Below are positions 46,001 to 59,827 of a stretch of DNA of 64,000 nt, one piece after another. The notes below the pieces were generated by a model. The model ran no database searches. It was given only the letters and a program-made list of their open reading frames with translations, and had not been told where the DNA came from. The first letter of the stretch is position 1; each line of letters starts with the position of its first letter. The stretch comes from Coprinus comatus (taxonomy: Eukaryota; Basidiomycota; Agaricomycetes; Agaricales; Agaricaceae). The translations under genes were made by a program, and so were the position numbers. The stretch lies in the NCBI GenBank assembly GCA_034638255.1, contig JAWPGT010000017.1:1-64000 (forward strand). Reading direction: 5' to 3'.

Positions 46001-47094
46001 GATATAAGACAAGTACGAGAGATCTGGTTATGTAAATTGAAGAGTGCAAAGAGTAAAAAAAGTGAGTGAGTGAAGTGAGGTGGTATGATCCCCTGGGAAC
46101 TACAGTTGTCCTTTTAAACGATTTGCACTCAAGTTGATGGTTGGTTGTTACGCCGCAATACAATACAGTACAAACAATGAGATGTGAGGTAAGGTAAGGT
46201 GAGGCAAGGCGAGGCGAGGCTACAGTATTTTGATGGAGGCAAGGAATATGCATGGCTTGATGCAATGATGGGACAAGGACAACTTAACAATTTCCTCCGT
46301 CATAACCGATCCGAATATGCTATAGAATCAAGAATTCAATTTGAATTACACTCTTCCTCGCTGGGTACTATGCAAGCAATCCAGTCACCTTCCGGTGAAC
46401 ACGTTGGGATAATAGCTGATTTTTTGTTAACGTTCAGGGCCGTAAACGCCCACCACCACAACCTCTCCAATCAGAATTCTATGAGGGAGCAGTGAAACAT
46501 GATAGGTCAACGTTCCATTCCAGAAGGCGAAGGCGAAGGTTGGTGGGGGTGAACGGTATGAATTGACTCAGATGTGGTAAAACAAAAATAGGTCGTGATG
46601 TCAATGAAGCATTGAAGCGCCTTCTTTTCATTAATGACTGCCGAAATGTCGCGTGTTATATGAATGGCGTGGAATTAGGCCTAGCAGTTGTGATCATAGA
46701 AGACCAATATGCGCGCCTAAAGTCGAACATATACATGTGGTTGATGTTGACCTTTTCGTCCTTGAAAACACATCACTTCTTCGGTACATGCGAAATTGAA
46801 ACACATATACAAGAGTAGCTCGGCGGAAATGGGATGGGCTGAACTTCTTCCCCAACCATTCTGTGAGGGAAACGAATTTAATATCTTGTTTCAGTGTGAT
46901 GTGCATGCAGGCAAACACGAGGAATCAACTATTGCTTATTCTTTATTCAAATCAGGCAAGCATAATCATTACACGATGCCCGGGATTTAATTATATCTAG
47001 GAGGTTTTACGTTAAATCATTCAGGATCCATAAAGAGATAACCTCTAACCTACCTCAATGAACCAATGAAGCGCGTAGCTTATGGTGTAATTAT
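46001..47094. other. Intergenic region
   Basis: Contains a degenerate GAGGC/AAGGT tandem stretch near 46165-46220. No gene supported. Confidence 0.45.
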
Positions 47095-48180
47095 TTATTT
47101 CTTCCGTTTACCTTTACCCCCGCCGCTTCTGCCCGTTGAAGCACCACCACCAGATGCTGGGGTTTCCGTAGCACTACCCTGAGTTGCTCCTCCGCCCCCT
47201 CCTCCACCCCTCCTTCTTCTTCCCTGGTTGTAAGTTGTACGTTCACTTTTTTTTAACCATCTTTCTGGATCTGGAGGTGGTGTGACTCCAGGTGTTACAC
47301 CAGCAGGTACACGAGACATTCGAACTTTCTTTGGTTTATCAACAGGAACAGCCGGCTGTGCAGAAGCTGCGAGTGTAGCAGCGGGTATGGATGGGCCTGG
47401 TGCTGGAGGGGGTGCATTTTCGATCACATTGGTTATTGAGGCCGGAAGTGCATCCATTGCTCGAAGATAATCTTGGTTTATGAAATCAAGATGTTTCTGA
47501 GAAGCTTGGAGATTGGTTAGAATATCGGAGTGTTCCTCGGTGTTCTATAAGACGACTTGAGTTTCAATTGGTCCTCGAAAGTATAGCAGGCATACAGGCT
47601 CGGTACTATCCAACAGCTCATTATACAAGACGAGTGATTGCTCGTACAAACCTTGACGGTAAAACTATAAAAGAGATAAGTATATCGACAAGCCTAAGAT
47701 TGTCATTGAAAACGTGCCAATTGCGCCTCGAGATGAGCCAAGCCTCGATCATCAGCATCCTGCTGCTTCAAGGACTGTATGAGCTGCTGAGCTTGAGAGT
47801 CATCGTGAGATCGATACAAGGCATAAGCCCGTTCAAACACAAAGTTTGTCTTGTCTCCGTCGATTAGGGCTAGAGCCAATTCATATTGATCCGTCTGAAG
47901 CAATAGGAACAGTTTCGTAGTCAAAGCATCGACATCACCCGGTAGAATCCTAAGGACTACACACAGCACCAATTAACACTCATTAATACACCCAACAAAT
48001 AAGTAACATACTCTTATCGCAAGTCTTTGTAGCATTAACAAAATGACCCCCGTCGATTTGCGAACACAATAATGAAAAAAGACGTTTTACTCGTTCTTGC
48101 ACCGAGTATTCTTTCTTTGGCGTCTTCTTGGGTGGTTGAACCTTGGTCTTTGGCTTATTGGGTTTATTCGGTGGAGGCAT
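47095..48180 (-). CDS. SRP72-like signal recognition particle subunit (short form)
   Basis: Likely subunit of the signal recognition particle, which targets secretory ribosomes to the ER. It starts at the ATG at 48180 with a Lys/Pro-rich tail (MPPPNKPNKPKTKVQPPKKT). TPR-like helices follow (HFVNATKTCDK, intron 47957-48011, ILRILPGDVDALTTKLFLLL, then YRQGLYEQSLVLYNELLD). The C-terminal RNA-binding signature is GVTPPPDPERWLKKSERT, followed by Gly/Arg- and Lys-rich sequence ending GKRKK. The PDPERW motif is characteristic of SRP72. At roughly 330-340 residues it is about half the usual fungal length, with most of the TPR superhelix absent. The splice between LEAQLA and YRQGLYE (about 47665-47715) does not keep frame with a standard GT-AG. 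Confidence 0.78.
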
Positions 48181-48274
48181 TGCTGAGCGTACAATTCAAA
48201 GCTGCATGCGCTGGCCATCATCACTATTCCCACGCCCCTTGTCCACTAACTTCCATCCCAGCAACAACCCACAA
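48181..48274. promoter_or_regulatory. Bidirectional promoter, 94 bp
   Basis: Only 94 bp separate the ATG of the SRP72-like gene (minus) from the ATG of the pinin-like gene (plus). Both promoters and both 5' UTRs must fit or overlap here. Confidence 0.7.
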
Positions 48275-49483
48275 ATGTCTTCAGAAGAGTATGTATTCCT
48301 ATTCCTTAACAAAATATTCCATAAAATCTGAACCATTGATTAGGAATGTTATTAACCCAACCGTCGAGGCTGATGTGGTTGACGCGCCAAAGGTTGCACC
48401 GCAGGAACAAAGAAAGAGACCACGATTGGATCTGTCGACAGCTGGTGACAACCCTAGAGAACGAAAACGCGGTAAAAGCATGTTTGGTATCTTACTGGGT
48501 ACCCTAAACAAAGCGAAGAATGAGGATAAGGCAAGAAATGCTAGTGAAGCTGTACGTTTTTACCGCACATACCCTTTTTTGTATTATTAATACGACTATC
48601 TATTAGGCAAAAAAGCGACAACTGATTGAGCAGAGACTACAAACAAAACTACGCAAAGAAACTGACTCTGTTAGACGCGCAGAAGAAGCAAAAAAGCATA
48701 AGACAACAGCTAATCGAAAGGAGGAAGAATTGCAATTGAAAGACTCTATTGTTCGTCCCCACCCCACCTCCTTTTTTTTTTTCATCCTTCTGACCATGGA
48801 ATTGATTTTATAGTATAAACTAAGAAGAACACGACTTCCATTACTCTCTAATTTTCTATCGACTTCCGACAAAATCCCTGATGATATTAATGATGATGAA
48901 CCCTCTTCAAATCCCCTATCCCAACCACCAAGAACACATCCACCACCTCTTTATTATCTACCTGCAATCCTAACACCTGCTCAAGAAGCATTCTTAGCCA
49001 AACGAAAGGCAGAGGTACGTTTTATTTCACCTTTTATGTGTTACTCCTGAAAAGCAAACATTGAAATATAACATTGAATTTTTGTCTTTTTTTCTGGATT
49101 AGGTTAAAGAGGCAGCGGAGAAAGAATGGGAATTATTCAAAGAAGAACGAGCGGCTGGTGTTACAGAAATTAACGAGCTACGACAAATTTCAGCAGAAGA
49201 ACAAGCAAAAGCTAAAACTGAACGTGAAGCTCGTCAAGATGATATGGATATGGATTCACCTCTAAATCCTCATCCTCATCCTACGACATCAAGAAACAAT
49301 ACCGGGATTTCAGAGGGAAAATCTGAAGATAAACAACCTCAAGACCAATCGGAAGCTAAAATGGACGTTGATGATTCTCCTCCTGTAGAAAAAGTAAACG
49401 AAACGAAACGATCACAATCACCCATGAAAAAAGCGGAACTTGCTTCGATGCCTGCTGATGATGATGATGCTGTTGAATATTGA
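48275..49483 (+). CDS. Pinin/SDK/MemA-domain protein
   Basis: Probable nuclear protein of the pinin family, which in animals works with the exon-junction and splicing machinery. It starts at the ATG at 48275 (MSSEE). After an intron it runs NVINPTVEADVVDAPK. The signature follows: RKRPRLDLSTAGDNPRERKR, then GKSMFGILLGTLNKAKNEDK. Alternating charged helices follow (KKRQLIEQRLQTKLRKETDS and AEKEWELFKEERAAG). The tail is acidic and Ser-rich (MDVDDSPPVEKVNE) and ends DDDDAVEY. Introns are short and keep frame. It is divergently paired with the SRP72-like gene across 94 bp. Confidence 0.85.
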
Positions 49484-50202
49484 TTTTTCACTCTAATTAA
49501 AAACAATTATGATTAGTTTGTTTTGCTCAAGGTAAATACGGTATTTGAATCTCAAAGAGCTCTTTTTAAAAAATTAATTCAAACGAATGATTAGATGTTA
49601 GCCTCCCTGTGTATTCCTTTTTGTTAGTGCGTTTCTTTTTCCTTCTTTTATCGTTGTGGTCACTCTGGTTGTTGGTCATTGTTAGCCTTATGAGATGTGT
49701 TGTTGTTTGTTCTTTTCTTGCTTGAAGAGAAAGAGAGAGAGAGAGAGGTTCAAGTGACTTTATGCACATGCATATTATGGTTTTTTTTTACTACTGATTG
49801 TTACCGTGCTTCACTCCTGTTTCTTCTTTCAGTAGCATCGTTTCTTATGATATATGTTTTCTTTGGCCTGGACAAAACATACTTGGAGCTTTATGTCTGC
49901 CCACACTATTTAAGGTCTTAACCCAAGGGAAGACTCTACTTTCAACGAGTTCAAGTTACCGTATATGACAATTGTAAGATTTTGTACTTTCTCGCAGTGG
50001 GTGTTACCTGGTACCCATCCCTGATGTTCCCTAGGTGAAGCTCTTCATAATCACTTTTTTCTAGTACATGATATTCAGAATTTCAGGGGTTTGCAAAATG
50101 CTCGAGGAATTTAATATTGTTATTGAATATTCCCTCCCTACTACCAAATCCAAGTCCTAAAACCTAATCCTCACACAAAGACACGGATTTTGAACTCATG
50201 CC

Positions 50203-50312
50203 CCTCGGGCGTGACGCTTGTCGTCACACGGTCTGGGAAGAAAATGGGTTAGTCACTCAGGGGTCACGGAATGGTGCTTTTTGTGACTAACCGTGACACT
50301 CAAGGGTAGGTC
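50203..50312. repeat. Nested inverted repeats
   Basis: GGTTAGTCAC (50247-50256) and GTGACTAACC (50283-50292) are exact reverse complements. Imperfect outer arms with GTGAC and CCCT motifs extend the symmetry. It may be a small palindromic element. Confidence 0.6.
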
Positions 50313-51557
50313 CTTTCCAAAGACATATATTTCTGGGAAACACCAGGAGATCCTTCTCGGAATCCAATTATTTTCCCAGTTTCAAGTGCACCTTACATAG
50401 GATAAACATCGGATGTTCGAATATATACTAGAAAATACTAAGTCAAAAAAAAACAATGATCTGCGGCCTACCACTTCAAAACTTGACACAACGCGACCGC
50501 TTAAAGCAGTAATCCCGAACTGTACGCATGGACACACCACTGAACCTCTCTTTCGTTGAAATCATCATTTGAAGAGCTTCTCAATTCCGGTCCGCTCTCA
50601 CAAAGTAGTACACTGGTACAGGTGCAATATCAGTATCTCTGATCAAGATCAACGCCGTTGTTCTTGGACGGTGGTAATAAGTCACCGACGACCGTCACGG
50701 TGGTCCGTACTAACTTTGTGCATGAAAGGAAGCATATACAACTTCTTCCTTTTTGTTCAGGTCCGTAACCGGTTACGCGACCTATGATATTCAATTACTT
50801 TTATAGAAGTACTCAAGGTTGTCAAGTTTGTTCCCATCTGCTATAGAGATTCTACATCTTCTCGAATAATTGTAAAATAATCTCACGATTGATCCACAAC
50901 AAGTCGGGTCCGTAACTGGAGGAGAGGATCTAGGGACTCTGGACAGCTCCGCTCTTCTTTTTCTCTCTTTCCACTGGGCTGGTATGGTCAATGAACATCA
51001 ATATCAATATTCGGTACACGGAACGGAATCTCCTCATCGCATATACTTTTCTCATCGTCATCGTCATCATAGCTATGCACTATCACAACTTCAATAAATC
51101 AGAGATTCTATTGAATTGCACCCTGCGATAACCTATCAATTAGTTATAACTCAGAATACAGTAGAACGTCTACTTCCATGGTATCCGTATGACGAAAGGA
51201 ACAGCAATCATAACACAAATCAATCTTTTACCATCATCCAGTGCAAAATACATCTCCGATACCTTGAAACTTCATGAAAAATAGAGCATTCATCCAACTC
51301 ATTATCACAACCATTCTCCCATTCTTCATCTACTGTTGGATGATCGCATAACCATACATCAACTGCAACGGAGGTCGCCAGCAGATCAAATGCCCTTGGT
51401 CAAATATAATCAGAACTATATATTCTAGGTTCACCGGATATGAGGATGACGGCAATGGAATATCACAATTGGGTAACATGGACTCTTACAGCTATTTCAT
51501 CATGATACCAGTTATGGCAGTGAATTAGCAACAGCTTTTCTTTTTTGACATAACTAG

Positions 51558-51824
51558 GGTAATGAAGTACTGAGCAGTAAAAAGACATTTGCCGATAACA
51601 CAGACAATGATACTTATGCCATTGCCAGCCCTGGGAAAGAATGGACAACTATACATGCCTATTTCAGTATGTTGAACGGTCTTGTATTTGAAGAAAAAGA
51701 CAATTCTCTCTGGGGATTGGAACTTGATGAATTGGTTAATTTGGTTCTACCTGATATATCTGTGGGAGGTATTCGTAGAATGACAACCTGTAGGTGCCTG
51801 GATGCTATTAAATGTTGGATATAA
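51558..51824 (+). other. Coding-like island, 88 codons, no start
   Basis: An open frame from just after a TAG to TAA reads like protein (KTFADNTDNDTYAIASPGKE, then VNLVLPDISVGGIRRMTTCR). An internal ATG lies at about 51669. No family recognised. It may be an exon of a decayed gene or chance. Confidence 0.3.
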
Positions 51825-54800
51825 TTTACCCTTCATTGCGTTTGGACGTTCATTCAACAGAATGGAGGTTGGTATAGGAATGAATATTCATTGCTTCAAC
51901 ACTTGACGTCGATGCATGGAGTATATGCGTTATATTCATCTTTTGCATATTATGGCGTACCGTCGACTACTGTCAAGCCTGTAATATCTCACAGGAAACC
52001 CAAGTTGGAGGAGTGGGAGAAGAAAGGGGAAGAAAGGGAGAAGGAAGCTCCGGTGTTAGAAGAAAAAAACCATCTGATCAACTTTCGACTATTCTACTCA
52101 CTTCCCAGTGCCAAATGGCAAATACAGACAGGGAAAAGGCACAGTTGCCGTCGCCCGAGACATCTCGTGCCTCTCCAAACATCACTGGACAGAAGAAAAC
52201 TTTACCATACACAAAACCTATACATGAATGCACCGAAGATTCCTACAAAGCCGTTATACACGAGTTGAACATATGCCATCATGGTATATCTGGATATTGC
52301 ATCTTTTCCCTAATAGTCTTGCTAGAGCTCATTCCAGGTGTGTGACGATTTGTGTTTCTATATATGACATCAAGTTCACTGCTGTTCAGACCATTCGTGG
52401 TATCTAGAATGGTTTGACAATGTCAAAAATGCCGTAGGTTGAATTTCTCATCATTTAATTGTGAAGCACAATCTTATAGATATCCGTATCTAGTTTTTTG
52501 ATATTGTCTATCGCATACTAGGCTACTACTCGGACAATCGTTCATGGGAATTTCTGGTTTACGTATTGGATTTTATATATTATATATGTCAAAACTGAAC
52601 TCGAGAAACGTTTCTGGATTTCGTTGATATGGTTCATTGTTCTTCAACCTTGCTTGGTTTTCTGGTAAAGCTCTTAGGGATAGGTTTGACAGGTTTCTGG
52701 GAAAGGTTAAAAAGCTATCAATTACCACCGTTGTTCCTTACTTTTCATGCTCTCAGATAATACTATGACTACTTCATAACAATCAGGTGCATGTAAAGTA
52801 GATATCTCTGTACAAAATAAACTTTTATTTCACCGCTGCTATAAAGAACTTGAACACATAATCATGGTATTCCGTTCTTCGGACTATGTGCCTTGATTCT
52901 TTATTTAGAATTAGAATTCTCAGAGAGAAGGAAATAATATATTATATTGCAATGGAATTATTGTCAACGAGAGTTCGCCGCCCCGCTGACCATATGTATA
53001 CCCCCCTAAAAATCTTCAAGAAAACAAAATGTTCCATTGTCATAACTGACATCACCAAGATGGAAGTTGAAGGAAGTTGATGCAAAATGGAAAAACTATC
53101 ACTATTTCCTAGTAACGTCCCACCATGTGACAACCATGAAGACCCAAAAATCTGGGATTGGCTCTCAAGCCTCAAGGCCTCAGTTGTCACACAGTACCCC
53201 AACTTCTAAGAACATTTTTCTCCAAAAATTCCTTCATGATGGCACAGCCTTAGCCCCTTGTACAATCAGCGGTTACGTACACAGAATGGCTATTTATAGA
53301 TTTTGATCATTCACTTAACTTCCAACAATTGAGGGTAGCCCCAAGATGTGGTACAACCAGGGTACAACGATGATAAATAGTATGCGCCATAAGTAAAAGT
53401 GGAAGCTTGTCTGATCGTCGGAATGTGATTGAGTCCGTTGTGTTATGACGATATACACTCGAGGGTTATAGAGTAAATTGGTAGTCGGCCGCTTGTGGCG
53501 CGTCAAGCCTCATGGCGTCATACCTAAGCAGTTTATAATCCAAGGCGAGCCTGAACTTGGCCTGAACCCACTCGGGAGTGCAACTCGGAAATTCGGTAAC
53601 GGAGACTCGGAAGTAAGCCGCTAACCAACAAGTTGTTACATCTTGGTTTCCATCTCATAATCACAGGTTAGATCTCTCTAAGTTTACGGTAAAATCACCC
53701 TTACAGCTTGAGGACTGAGTGAGATCTGCCAAGTGAGAGTCGAAAGTCTCACTCGGCCGCAATGCGAGTGGTGTAAATAGTCCACATTATGCCATCCTTT
53801 CAGTATCCGATAGGATTTTCACATAGTATAGTACACAAGTGACAACAGTGGGCGCTCAGCGCCCAGAACTCTTGGAGATAAGTATGAGATAGTTATGGGG
53901 CCAATGGACACATTCGTGAGAGACCCGTTGTATTGTAATTTGGCAGTTCCGTTTGTCTTCGATATTCAGTCTTCGCCGAAGCTGAGAACTTTGTTGTGTT
54001 TTTCGTTATATATAAAAACAAGCTATCTATAACTAGGCTCTAAATTATGATATGCTTACCCGACATACGAGAGCACATGTAAGAAATAGAATCATGTGAA
54101 TTATAAGTAGACTAAGATTGGTATTTTTTGGGGATACATACTTTTTCTCGGCGATTGGCATGGACATCTAGTAACTACTATCCTGAGCTATCTAGCTAGC
54201 AATAGTTAATGACAGATTGACACAATAATGAGCAGGTCTCCGCCGAAAGGAAGCCCTAAATAAACACACATATCCTCGGCAGTTGATTATGGAATTTGTT
54301 GTAAATAATATATACCACCAATATATAGAGACTGACAGCCCGGTCTTTCAAGAAGGTAGCCCTGAATATTTGCGAGTTGTCGTTTGAACCCTCGTTTCAG
54401 CCGCCTAGGCTTTATGCGCGTGCTCAAGTAAGTGTTACCTAATATTACTGGCAGAGTATTGACCCTAGAGTACTACCGAGGTGGTCATGAATAACTTTTA
54501 AGCTGTTACCTACAGAACCACATGGACTTTCCAGGTTCTAGGGCGCAGTGGGAACACAATAGGAAGAATGATATACATTTACCAATGGTTTGACAACATC
54601 CTGTCGACGGGCGGTTCATTCGTGAGTTGTAACTTGTGGGTTGCTTTCTTGTGCATAAAAAAAATACCAATAATAGCCACTATACGGCCGATGAAACACC
54701 AAAAATGAAGTCGTCCGACAACTTATTTCCCTGGGCAACTTGATAAATAGACGGGAAGGGATTAACCCTGTCAATCAACTAATAAACCATGGAGAAGCTG

Positions 54801-57250
54801 TTCCGCTCCAACTTGCGGATGCGGCGGAGAGATTTGAGATGGGAATGGGCCTGGGCATACACAGGGAACCGCTTTGTTGGTTTTGTATTGGAGACGTTGG
54901 TAACAACGAATCAGAGGTCCCAGAAAAAATGTGTAAATGGGAATAATGACAATTTACCATACCAGCTTGATATATTGCGAGAGATCGGAAATCCTACAAT
55001 AAAACAAAACAAGGTCTCCAGCTTAGATATATTTATGATTTGAATGAATACGTACTTATGGGGGTCGACGGCTCATGTCCACGCGCAAAATCTACGTCCG
55101 TTGTTCTTCTTAGAGTTTCTAATCGGCTCTGTTGTTTAGCAACCTAAGCCTTGGGTGATAGATTCCCCTTTTGCTGAGGTGATACGGTAGGATATACCGA
55201 TCTCCTTGGCTTAGTCCGGAGGCGAGGAGAACGTGCCTAATCACTGGTACTTACTGAAGATAATTGCTTCTGGGCGGTCTCGAAATACTTTCATTTCCAC
55301 CTTATTTACCCGTAAGTCCAATGTGTATGAAAATATATCCAAAACCGACCTAAGTAATAGAACAATTTCTTATATTACTGATTCCGAAACAATTCTCGGA
55401 AACGATTGTAGTCAAGAAACAGCAAAACTCAAGCTCTCAAAACGTTTAATACCTGGAACGATTAGTTCACCGAGTCACCATTACTTTCTTCCAGTAATGA
55501 ATATTCGCGCATACAATTACTTACCGATCTTATTCGGCTTGAACTTGGTTAGTTCAGGGTAATGCAAACCTATTACGAACACATGGCGAGATATGAATAG
55601 ATGGAAGGTTGAAGTGGAGAGAAAACAAGGTTCATGTCCGGCATGCCGGTTCCCGGCAATGGCCACTTTTTTGACCTTTCCTAAAAGCAAATCCCCGTTC
55701 TCCCTAAACTTTATCTCTGCTCAAGGGTCCTTCTTACCTCGAGGCTTGAGAGTGAAGCGAATAACACTCTACTTAATTGTGGAATAAGTTACGCCGAGAT
55801 GTTAGTTGGATCACTGAATCTCAGAAAAGGATATTAATGGTTCTTCGCATCAGGGTTTGTTCACAAGATTATAGCGGATATCTCACGCGCCTAAACATAG
55901 TTACTTGGTCTCAACGATTGTGGAAATGAAAGTTCAGAAATTGTGGAAATGAAGCGAGTTCTCACCATCTATAGTGTATATTAAAGTGTTGAATTGGTTT
56001 CCAGCGCATGCCGCATTCCTGAACTTCGTGATTATCCGATACGGCCCCGTGGATACTTGAGTAGTAAAGCGATTAGATGTTGGTAGCCCGTATAAAAACG
56101 GAATTGGTGAATCAGATAAGTCGCTATGATTATGTATGAATTGGGAAATCAATTTGTGCTTCTGGAATCTGTTCTGTACATGAGGACCACATTGTCTATT
56201 CATTGGTCCGAGCGCCCAGAGTTAGAAGCCTCGCAGAAAACCCTTCGAAGTTATGATGGTTTCTATTCTAAAAAAAGTCTCCAAGTGGGGCCGTTGGACC
56301 GGAAGTTGTAATGTGTTTTGGTAGAGACTTGCCATTAAGATGGCGCCAATCTACTGGAATTTCTCAATTTGTCATTATATTTTGAGTTTGGTCTCATTAA
56401 AATAGTGATTACCGCTAACCAAGATATCAAGAACTTTACAAGCCTTGACACATTATGAATCATCTGTAGTAATACAACTCGGTTTCGGATAGAAATAGTT
56501 TAGAGTCGACCAGCAATGGCACTTGATTGACATTCAGTGATTCCCTCCGTATCATGTCGGAAAACATGATGAGAGTGGGTTCCAGGGGCTATATCAAGAA
56601 GTTATAAATGTGGGAGATCAGACGAAAGGCGAAGGGTCCTTGATGGTCGTGGTTTCTGATGGATGAATATAAATAGTGGTGATTATTACTTTTGGAAAAG
56701 TAGATGGATCGACTCATCAAATGTGAGTTGGGAGGCTTTCAAGTTCTCGGTCTCACCGAACATTGCGAGAGAAATGCGAAACCCCATTGCCCGGGAGAGT
56801 AACTATTTTATGCAGTATTCAATATCAACTTGTCGGGTTGGCGCCATCATTTTAGTGGGGATAGTATTTTAAGCTGAGCGTTAAGAGGGGCACGGATGGA
56901 AGGATGGGCTTGCAGTGGCTGATCCGGTTGATTAAGTTCGATCAAATCACTGGATGACCTGCCCGGTGTTGTGCTATGGCTGGTGCTTCCTTTCCTGGTA
57001 ATCATGGACCTTCATTTTGAGGGACAACCACAAAAACATAAACTCTACAGTGATATATTGTCAATATATTGCACCAATATTTGAGTATATCTCATTTCAC
57101 TGGACATCCGAAGGGTTCGGAATTGATGTACATTACATAATCGACAATACTCATGGGTGCAAATACGGCCTAGCAGGCCGTGTTCCATTGACGCAATACA
57201 AAGTTTCACGTTTACTCACGTTTCTCCTTTCTACTACCATCAACCCAGCC

Positions 57251-59827
57251 ATGGCGGATTTGGCTCCCGCCGCCCATTCCGAGACGCTCAATACAGCACC
57301 CCACACTCTTTTAACTGACAACACTCTGGCGACTTTTGCGGTGGATGATTCTCAAGCTAAGCTTGATTCACCCAGCGCTTCCGCTACAAACATCCCAAAC
57401 TTGGATAAGGAGGCTTCGGGCTATAAAGGTGGGAATGCGGCACCACAAAAGAAACGGCGTTCGCTTCTTTGGGTATACGCACTCGTTATTTTTGTCATAG
57501 TTGTTCTTGCTATTATACTCCCGGTATACTTTACCGTCATCAAGCCTAATCAAACCAATGGAGCGTCCGGGTCGTCTTTAAGCGGTGAGAGCACGCACCC
57601 GGGAGCGTCGCCTACTTCTGGCAACCCAACCACTGCTTCTTTGATAATGGGTGGCGATGGTTCAACGGTCACGCAAGATGACGGCACAACTTTCATTTAC
57701 ACTAATAAATTTGGTGGATACTGTGAGTAGTCATTTTACTGTTGCATTTTGATCACTTTGTCCGTGCGATAAATTTACTTTGTGCTGCGGAATGATTGTC
57801 GCGTTTCGTTGGCATATCTGATACAAACTTTATTTAGGGGTTTCTGATCCCAATAACCCATTCAATAACGGCGCTCGACCTAATTCGTGGACCCCACCTC
57901 TCAACCAAAGCTGGAGATGGGGAGAGGATCACATACAAGGGTACAGGAATTTTGTCTGAATTACCCTGTCCAATCATATTGATGGTCAATATTAGTGTCA
58001 ACCTTGGTGGATGGTTCGTGTTAGAACCTTTCATCTCCCCTGAATTATTCCAAAGGTATCCCGACGCAATCGATGAGTGGAGTATCTCTCTTCTCATGGC
58101 GGCCGATACCGCCAACGGTGGGCTTGATCAACTTGAAGAACACTACAAAACTTTCATTGTAAGTTATTTTTACTTCCCACAACATTTAGAACCATGATAG
58201 ATCTAATTCTACAATAGACAGAGAAAGATTTTGCTGATATTGCTGGCGCTGGGTTGAATTGGATTAGGTTACCTATACCGTTCTGGGCGATTGAAAAATG
58301 GGACAATGAACCCTTCTTGGAGAAAACGTGTTGGAAGTGGGTGCACTCGTCTAACTCAATATACCACACTATTAAAAGAAATTTAGGTATATCCTTCGTG
58401 CATTCGATTGGGCACGGAAGTATGGACTACGCATCAACCTCGATCTTCATACTATCCCTGGCTCGCAGAATGGTATGTAATGAGGTCTTCCCAGAGTGTA
58501 ACTCTCTTATCCGCCTTTAGGTTACAATCATTCTGGAAAGTGGGGCCAAGTGAACTTCTTGAACGGTGTTATGGGATATGCCAATGCTCAGCGTGCAATT
58601 CAATACATCCGGGTGATCACCGAGTTTATCTCTCAGCCACAATATCAGGAAATTGTACCGATTTTCGGAATTATGAATGAAGCACAACATTCTATTATTG
58701 GAAGAAGCTCCCTCGGTAGCTTGTAAGTTAATACAATTTTTGCCTGATCTTCCCATGATTTAATGATCTTGCATAGTTACCTTGAAGTACATGATATGAT
58801 GCGTAATATAACCGGTGTTGGTGAAGGAAAAGGTCCATATATGAGCATTCACGATGGCTTCCAGGGTACATCTTCTTGGGGTGATTTCCTGCGCGGATCA
58901 GATAGGATAGCACTTGATACCCACCCCTATTTCGCGTTCAGCGGAGGTCCTGCTTTGGATCCAATCGCAACGGGGTTGGGTTTAGAGGCTGGTGGACGTT
59001 GGCCTCTGGCTGCATGTAACAGATGGGCCCTTGGAATGAATAACAGGTAAGAATGTCACATATACATGTTGGCAAATGTTCAAACATTACCCTAGCCGAA
59101 CATCTTTTGGAGTAACCTTTGCAGGAGAGTTTAGCAACGGTTATAATGATTGCGGTTTATATCTCAACGGTGTTAGGAACAAAAATCCTAACTACGGTGG
59201 AGATTGTACTTTCTGGCAGGACTCGTCAAAATGGAATAGCACGGTTAAGGCTGGGATAAAGCAATTTGCTCTGGCAAGCATGGACTCACTTGGCGATTGG
59301 TTCTTTTGGACATGGAAAGTATGTACCTTTTCTTATTCACAAATCATCACTCAACCATGCGCTATCAGATTGGCAACTCGAGGGCCGGGCATCCAGAATC
59401 TCCACTATGGTCTTACTCGCTTGGACTTCAAGAAGGTTGGATGCCAGCAGATCCACGGGAAGCTAGTGGGACTTGTGCCGCGCTTGGAGTTGATGGGCCC
59501 GACTTCAGTGGAAACTTTGAACCATGGCAAACTGGCGGTGTAGGTGCTGGTACAATTGTAGCAGCCGCAACTGCCCAATTCCCTTGGCCTCCCGCTTCAA
59601 TCAGTCATGCCGCTGCACCGGTGACACTTTTACCTTCATATACATCAACTGCCAGTATTGTTTCCCTGCCTCCCCCGACTATGACAGCAGTCACACAGAC
59701 TATCGATGTTGGTAGTGGTTGGCTCAATAATAGGGATACCGCCCTTGCCCCAACAGCGGTTGCAGGTTGCATTTACCCTGATGCTTATGATGCTATTGAT
59801 GCTGCGGTACCTCCTGTGTGCACGTAA
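57251..59827 (+). CDS. GH5 exo-beta-1,3-glucanase, type II membrane-anchored
   Basis: Cell-wall glucan hydrolase of the fungal Exg type (GH5 subfamily 9 by resemblance). It starts at the ATG at 57251 (MADLAPAAHSETLNTA). A cytosolic tail of about 75 residues ends in QKKRRS. A membrane helix (LLWVYALVIFVIVVLAIILP) and a Ser/Thr/Gly linker follow, then the catalytic domain from VNLGGWFVLEPFI. Substrate and active-site segments are LNWIRLPIPFWAIE, INLDLHTIPGSQNG, the acid/base Glu in VPIFGIMNEAQ and the nucleophile Glu in VTFAGEFSNGYNDCGLY, then DWFFWTWK. At least seven introns all keep frame. The C-terminal extension is Pro/Thr-rich. The membrane anchor suggests work on the fungus's own wall during growth rather than on plant biomass. 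Confidence 0.92.

Larger units (their letters stand above)
49484..57250. other. Long gene-poor stretch
   Basis: About 7.8 kb without a gene I can support. It holds an inverted-repeat block at 50247-50292, a coding-like island at 51558-51824, and short ORFs lacking domains. Transposon debris is likely but no complete element is recognised. Confidence 0.5.

Noticed and set aside
46165..46220. GAGGC-type tandem stretch as a CRISPR-like or regulatory array
   Set aside because: It is a degenerate simple repeat with no spacers, and the genome is eukaryotic.
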